Shown here: piece by piece, positions 60,590-64,000 of the stretch
How the letters are laid out: each line of letters begins with the position of its first letter
Position numbering within the stretch: position 1 is the first letter of the stretch
Assembly (NCBI GenBank): GCA_963746825.1
Contig: CAVVCU010000003.1
Coordinates: 186,001-250,000 of the forward strand
From: JACVRW01 sp963746825
Lineage (GTDB): Bacteria; Actinomycetota; Thermoleophilia; Solirubrobacterales; Thermoleophilaceae
Direction of reading: 5' to 3'
Length of the DNA: 64,000 nt
Notes under the pieces: model-generated
Told to the model about the DNA's origin: nothing
What the model saw: only the letters and a program-made list of their open reading frames with translations
Databases searched by the model: none
Made by a program: the position numbers and the translations under genes

Positions 60590-61069
60590 ATGGCCGACTT
60601 GACACCTCTGGACGAGAAGCTGGCCGAGGTTCTCGGACTCGCGCAGGCTGCCCAGAGCGCGACCGCGCACGTCGCGGAAATGGACGGCGCCGACGCTTTC
60701 AAGGACCAGCTCGAGCGAATGAGGGACGAAGCACAGGAAACCGAGCGGCGCACCGATTCTCTCATTGACTCACTCGAAGGCCGCAAGACAGCGATTCGCG
60801 ACATGGCCCGGGAGACCAAGAACGAAGCCGAGAAGATGATGGCCACCTATCTCAAAGGCGAGGAGGAAGCGCTGGACGGCTTCGAGTTCCTGACGATGGC
60901 CGAGGCCGGCGAGCTGGGTCACTGGGAAATTGTGCGAGCGATGGGCAAGACACTGAGCGAGCCGGAAGTCGTCGACTTGGCCGACTGGGCCGTGGACATC
61001 CAGAGCGGCCACTTCGACGGGGTGCGCGCCAGCAGCGTGGCGCTCGCCGAGGACGAAGCACGCGGCTGA
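60590..61069 (+). CDS. Ferritin-like/helical-bundle protein of unknown function
   Basis: A 159-residue all-helical protein. DQLERMRDEAQETERRTDSL, MARETKNEAEKMMATYLKGE, EEALDGFEFLTMAEAGELGH and WEIVRAMGKTLSEPEVVDLA show Glu/His spacing as in ferritin-like proteins found beside YciE homologues. ATG 60590 is used; the upstream in-frame part overlaps the small basic gene. No signal peptide. Likely a partner of the ferritin-like gene at 58159 in a stress response (inference). Confidence 0.7.
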   Translation: MADLTPLDEKLAEVLGLAQAAQSATAHVAEMDGADAFKDQLERMRDEAQETERRTDSLIDSLEGRKTAIRDMARETKNEAEKMMATYLKGEEEALDGFEFLTMAEAGELGHWEIVRAMGKTLSEPEVVDLADWAVDIQSGHFDGVRASSVALAEDEARG

Positions 61070-61164
61070 CCATCAGCCCTCACGAGCCCCGCGCTGCTGA
61101 GCACGCGCCTGTACCTGGCGCGCCGCGCACGGTTGCGGCCGCGCGGCTCGGGAACGGTCATGCG

Positions 61165-62052
61165 GTGTCGCTCTCTCCGGCCGGCTTTTCGTCTCCGCCC
61201 TCGCCCGCGCAAGTGCGCGCGGGGCTTTCCGCCCTCGGAGCGCTACCCGAGGCAGTAGATGCCGAACGGCCGGTGTTCGTGCTGGCCTGCGGCTGGCGCT
61301 CGGGGTCGACGCTCCTGCAGCGGATAGTCATGACGGACGAGCGAGTGCTGATCTGGGGTGAGCCGCTGGGCCGGCTTGCGCCGCTGACGCGCGTCTCAGA
61401 CCTGGTTGCTCACGCGGGGGAGAGCCCCCCGCCGCCCCAATTCACCGACCTCGGCCGGCTGGACGCCGCTGATCCTGCGGCGGACTGGATTGCCAATCTG
61501 TTCCCCGGCGGAGGAGATCTGCGCGACGGCATGCGAGCGTTGCTGGACCGCTGGCTCGCCCTGCCGGCTCGAGACCGTGGGTACGCGCGTTGGGGTCTGA
61601 AGGACGTGCGCCTGAGCAGCGCCGACGCGCTCGTGCTGCGCTGGCTCTATCCCGGCGCCCATCTGGTGGTGCTGGTTCGCGACCCCTTCGATGCCTGGCG
61701 TTCGTTGCGGACGGTTGCCGCGGAGTGGGGCATCTTCGAGCGCTATCCCGACCGGCCGGTGCCCGATGCCGCTGCCTTCGGTGACTTATGGAATCGGCTC
61801 GCGCTGAGCTGGTCTGATCCGGAGGGTCCACGAGATGCAATTCGCTTGCGCTACGAAGACGTCGTTGTCGGCGAGCTCGGCGACCTCGACGCGCGGCTTG
61901 AGCTCGACCTCGAGCCGGCACGCGCCCTAGCGGCGCGCATAGGGGCATCCGCGGGCGACGCGCCGCCTGATCAAGAATTGGATGCCATCGAGAGCGCCAC
62001 GCGCGCTGGGCGCAAGGTTTGGGGCTATCCGGGAGTGCCGGTGTGGGCGTGA
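61165..62052 (+). CDS. PAPS-dependent sulfotransferase-like protein
   Basis: A 295-residue protein. The 5'-phosphosulfate-binding loop CGWRSGSTLLQRIV is at residues 42-55 and the 3'-phosphate motif LVVLVRDPFDAWRSLRTV near 170; IRLRYEDVVVGE is typical of bacterial carbohydrate/lipid sulfotransferases. It would move sulfate from PAPS to a hydroxyl of a glycan or lipid. GTG 61165 is the first reasonable start. The GTG of the next gene overlaps its stop, so the sulfotransferase and two glycosyltransferases form an operon making a sulfated glycoconjugate (inference). Confidence 0.85.
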   Translation: MSLSPAGFSSPPSPAQVRAGLSALGALPEAVDAERPVFVLACGWRSGSTLLQRIVMTDERVLIWGEPLGRLAPLTRVSDLVAHAGESPPPPQFTDLGRLDAADPAADWIANLFPGGGDLRDGMRALLDRWLALPARDRGYARWGLKDVRLSSADALVLRWLYPGAHLVVLVRDPFDAWRSLRTVAAEWGIFERYPDRPVPDAAAFGDLWNRLALSWSDPEGPRDAIRLRYEDVVVGELGDLDARLELDLEPARALAARIGASAGDAPPDQELDAIESATRAGRKVWGYPGVPVWA

Positions 62053-63128
62053 GCGGGTCGCGGGCGCTCGACATCGGGCTAATTGCGGACTCGCGCAATC
62101 CGATTCACGAGCCCTTCGCCGGTGGCCTGGAGGCGCACACGCACGCGCTGGCCACTGGACTACGGGCGCGTGGGCACCAGGTCACGATCTACGCCTCGGA
62201 CGCCTCTGATGCCAGCCTGGGGGTGATCCCGGTTCGGGTCCCGGGAGCGCGACTTCGTCTTTCTCGCTGGGCTCGCAGTGACACCTCCATGCCCGACGAG
62301 AGGTTCATGCAGGACCACCACGCCTACCTCGACCTGATGCTGCGGTTACGTCGCACGTCGCATGAAGTGCTGCACAACAATTCGCTGCACTACCTGCCGG
62401 TGGCTATGGCCCCAAGTCTGAGGGTGCCGGTGGTGACGGTTCTGCACACGCCTCCCACCCCTTGGATCGAGAGCGCGGCGCAGTGCAGCGCGCGAGCGGG
62501 CAGCGAGTTCGTATCCGTTTCGCAAGCCAACGCTCGGGCCTGGCGTCACTCGCTTCAGGTGCGAACGGTTGTCGCCAACGGAGTCGACCTTGATGTGTGG
62601 CGTCCGGGCCGGCCGGCCGACCCGCCGTACGCGGTCTGGACCGGGCGCATGGTGCCCGAGAAGGCTCCCCATTTGGCTATCGATGCAGCCCGTCGGGCAG
62701 GCCTTGCGCTCCGTCTCGCCGGGCCCGCTCCGGATTCCCATTACTTTGAGCGGGAGGTCATGGGCCGCTTGGGCGGCGACGTCGTCCATGTCGGCCACCT
62801 CTCACGCCGGGAGCTGGTGACGCTTGTGGGAGGTGCACGGGTGTCTCTGGTCACCCCCTGTTGGGACGAGCCGTACGGCCTCGTCGTTGCCGAATCGCTG
62901 GCCTGCGGGACGCCGGTCGCTGGCTTCGCGCGCGGGGCCATCCCGGAGATCCTTGACGAGCGCTGCGGCCGCCTCGCCGAGCCCGGCGATGTCGCTGACC
63001 TCGCGCGCGCGGCTACGGAGGCCATGGGGCTGCGCCGCGAGGATTGCCGACGCCGGGCGGAGAGCAGCTGTTCCTTGGACGCCATGGTGCGGCGTTACGA
63101 GGACCTGTACCACGAGCTGGCGGCATGA
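62049..63128 (+). CDS. GT4-family glycosyltransferase
   Basis: A 359-residue GT-B enzyme. IGLIADSRNPIHEPFAGGLE at the N-terminus, HNNSLHYLPVAMAPSL, VVANGVDLDVWRPG, YAVWTGRMVPEKAPHLAID, LRLAGPAPDSHYFE and the donor-binding PCWDEPYGLVVAESLACGTP with its two Glu are all in place. Start GTG 62049 overlaps the sulfotransferase TGA as GTGA; an upstream in-frame start at 62019 would lie inside that gene. The stop overlaps the next ATG. Confidence 0.92.
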   Translation: MSGSRALDIGLIADSRNPIHEPFAGGLEAHTHALATGLRARGHQVTIYASDASDASLGVIPVRVPGARLRLSRWARSDTSMPDERFMQDHHAYLDLMLRLRRTSHEVLHNNSLHYLPVAMAPSLRVPVVTVLHTPPTPWIESAAQCSARAGSEFVSVSQANARAWRHSLQVRTVVANGVDLDVWRPGRPADPPYAVWTGRMVPEKAPHLAIDAARRAGLALRLAGPAPDSHYFEREVMGRLGGDVVHVGHLSRRELVTLVGGARVSLVTPCWDEPYGLVVAESLACGTPVAGFARGAIPEILDERCGRLAEPGDVADLARAATEAMGLRREDCRRRAESSCSLDAMVRRYEDLYHELAA

Positions 63129-64000
63129 CCCCGTCGGTTGGTTGGTATGCCCACCATCACGGACTTGGCCATCTGGCGCGCGCACGGGCCGTGGCTCCTC
63201 ATCTGCGCAGCAAGGTGACCGTGCTCACCTCCGCCACCGACGACGCCGCGGCCCAGCGTGAGATCGATGCGCTTCGAGCTTCAGGGATACGGGTCCGTGA
63301 ACTGCCCCTCGATCTTCCCGCAACCGGGGAACCGGCAATTCCCGATCCGCCTCCGGGCCTGCACTACGCACCGGCCGGAGTGGCCTCGCTGCGCTCGCGG
63401 ATGGCTGCCCTGAGCGGCTACTTCGAACAGGAGGCACCCGACCTGCTGGTGGTCGATGTCTCGGTGGAGGTGGCAATGTTCGCCCGCCTGTGCGGCGTCC
63501 CGGTAGCCATCGTTCGCCAGCACGGGGACCGCAACGACTTCGCGCACCGGCTTGCCTACGCCTGGGCCGAAGAGCTGCTGGCTCCCTACCCGCGGTGGCT
63601 CGAGGACTCCTCGGCGAGTCTCGCGGTCCGGCAAGCCACCCGTTACACAGGCGGCTTCGCCGTCCGGCCGGCCAAGATGAGCACGCCAGAGCCCGGCCGA
63701 GTCGTGGTGTTGTGTGGGCGCGGCGACGGCGGCTTCGATCCCGGCGACGTCGAGTCCGCGGCGGCCGCCTGCCCGGGTACGAACTGGCTTCTCGCCGGCC
63801 CTCGGAACTGGCGAGCCGAGGTGGCGGAGCTGATCGGGTCTGCCGAGGTCGTTGTATCCCACGCCGGGCACAACGCGGTCATGGAGGTGGCGGCAGCACG
63901 GCGCCCGCTCGTTTGCATTCCGCGACCGCGACCGTTCGCGGAGCAGCATGGCAAGGCCGAAGCGCTTCGTCGGTCCGGAGCCGCGGTCGTGCGAGAACGC
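63125..64000 (+). CDS. GT-B glycosyltransferase (MurG/GT28-like), truncated by the window edge
   Basis: 292 codons are present and the frame is open at the right edge. GWYAHHHGLGHLARARAVAP at the start is the acceptor-side glycine loop of GT1/GT28 enzymes; LLVVDVSVEVAMFARLCGVP, VVVLCGRGDGGFDPGD and the donor-binding VVSHAGHNAVMEVAAARRPL with CIPRPRPFAEQHGKAEAL follow. ATG 63125 overlaps the GT4 stop as ATGA. Third gene of the sulfotransferase operon. Confidence 0.85.
   Translation, partial: MTPSVGWYAHHHGLGHLARARAVAPHLRSKVTVLTSATDDAAAQREIDALRASGIRVRELPLDLPATGEPAIPDPPPGLHYAPAGVASLRSRMAALSGYFEQEAPDLLVVDVSVEVAMFARLCGVPVAIVRQHGDRNDFAHRLAYAWAEELLAPYPRWLEDSSASLAVRQATRYTGGFAVRPAKMSTPEPGRVVVLCGRGDGGFDPGDVESAAAACPGTNWLLAGPRNWRAEVAELIGSAEVVVSHAGHNAVMEVAAARRPLVCIPRPRPFAEQHGKAEALRRSGAAVVRER

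Noticed and set aside
1..64000. CRISPR arrays, rRNA genes and insertion sequences
   Set aside because: No regularly spaced repeat series, rRNA signature or transposase-like protein was seen; short repeats are limited to the attachment-site features.

Overview
The window is a high-GC, densely packed actinobacterial chromosome segment. Family content and gene order (uvrC-rapZ-gap-pgk-tpiA-gpmI, a DUF3467 protein, YciE-type ferritin-like genes, GTGA/ATGA stop-start overlaps) suggest class Thermoleophilia (Solirubrobacterales-like). This assignment is inference; no rRNA or marker search was possible.

Left third (1-27.5 kb): chromosomal core. It opens with small accessory genes (VOC protein, frameshifted flavoprotein disulfide reductase, lipoproteins) and a TadE-like/VanY/lytic-transglycosylase wall hydrolase with one frameshift. 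uvrC-rapZ follows, then a tightly overlapped glycolytic operon (gap, pgk, tpiA, gpmI) running into tgt, a FAD oxidoreductase and an alpha/beta hydrolase. A minus-strand group (metallophosphoesterase, lipoprotein, Ser/Thr kinase), two membrane or zinc peptidases, rlmH, argS, a secreted hydrolase and a ccdA/ccmH pair complete the block.

Middle (27.5-56.9 kb): accessory DNA inserted at one tRNA-Gly(CCC) locus. An intact tRNA sits at 29640-29712. A 41-base 5' half of it is repeated at 27516, and a 45-base 3' half is repeated at 56869. The left pair brackets a 2.1-kb relic with an integrase C-terminus and paired TGTTTGCCCA repeats at both inner ends. The right pair brackets a 27.2-kb island. The island carries an exopolysaccharide system: acetyltransferase, polyprenyl-phosphate sugar transferase, two Gfo/Idh oxidoreductases, DegT aminotransferase, two paralogous ATP-grasp ligases, a phosphatidylserine-decarboxylase-like protein, polysaccharide deacetylase, Wzz/tyrosine kinase, FAD oxidoreductase, Wzy-like polymerase, AsnB-type amidotransferase, three glycosyltransferases, an epimerase and a Wzx flippase. 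Between about 31.9 and 43.5 kb nearly every gene is broken by single-base frameshifts although the sequence between them still reads as conserved protein. Either this stretch is poorly assembled or that half of the island is very recently inactivated. Gene fragments and a Cys-rich zinc protein lie beside the right attachment site.

Right end (57-64 kb): chromosome again. SRPBCC protein, small membrane protein, YciE-like ferritin protein, GCS2-type glutamate-cysteine ligase homologue, a 46-residue basic protein and a second ferritin-like protein look like a stress set. A sulfotransferase/GT4/GT28-like operon runs off the right edge.

Recurring themes: several genes have a TANNNT box 6-10 bases before the start codon and no Shine-Dalgarno (leaderless style), and four convergent gene pairs end inside a shared CTAG.
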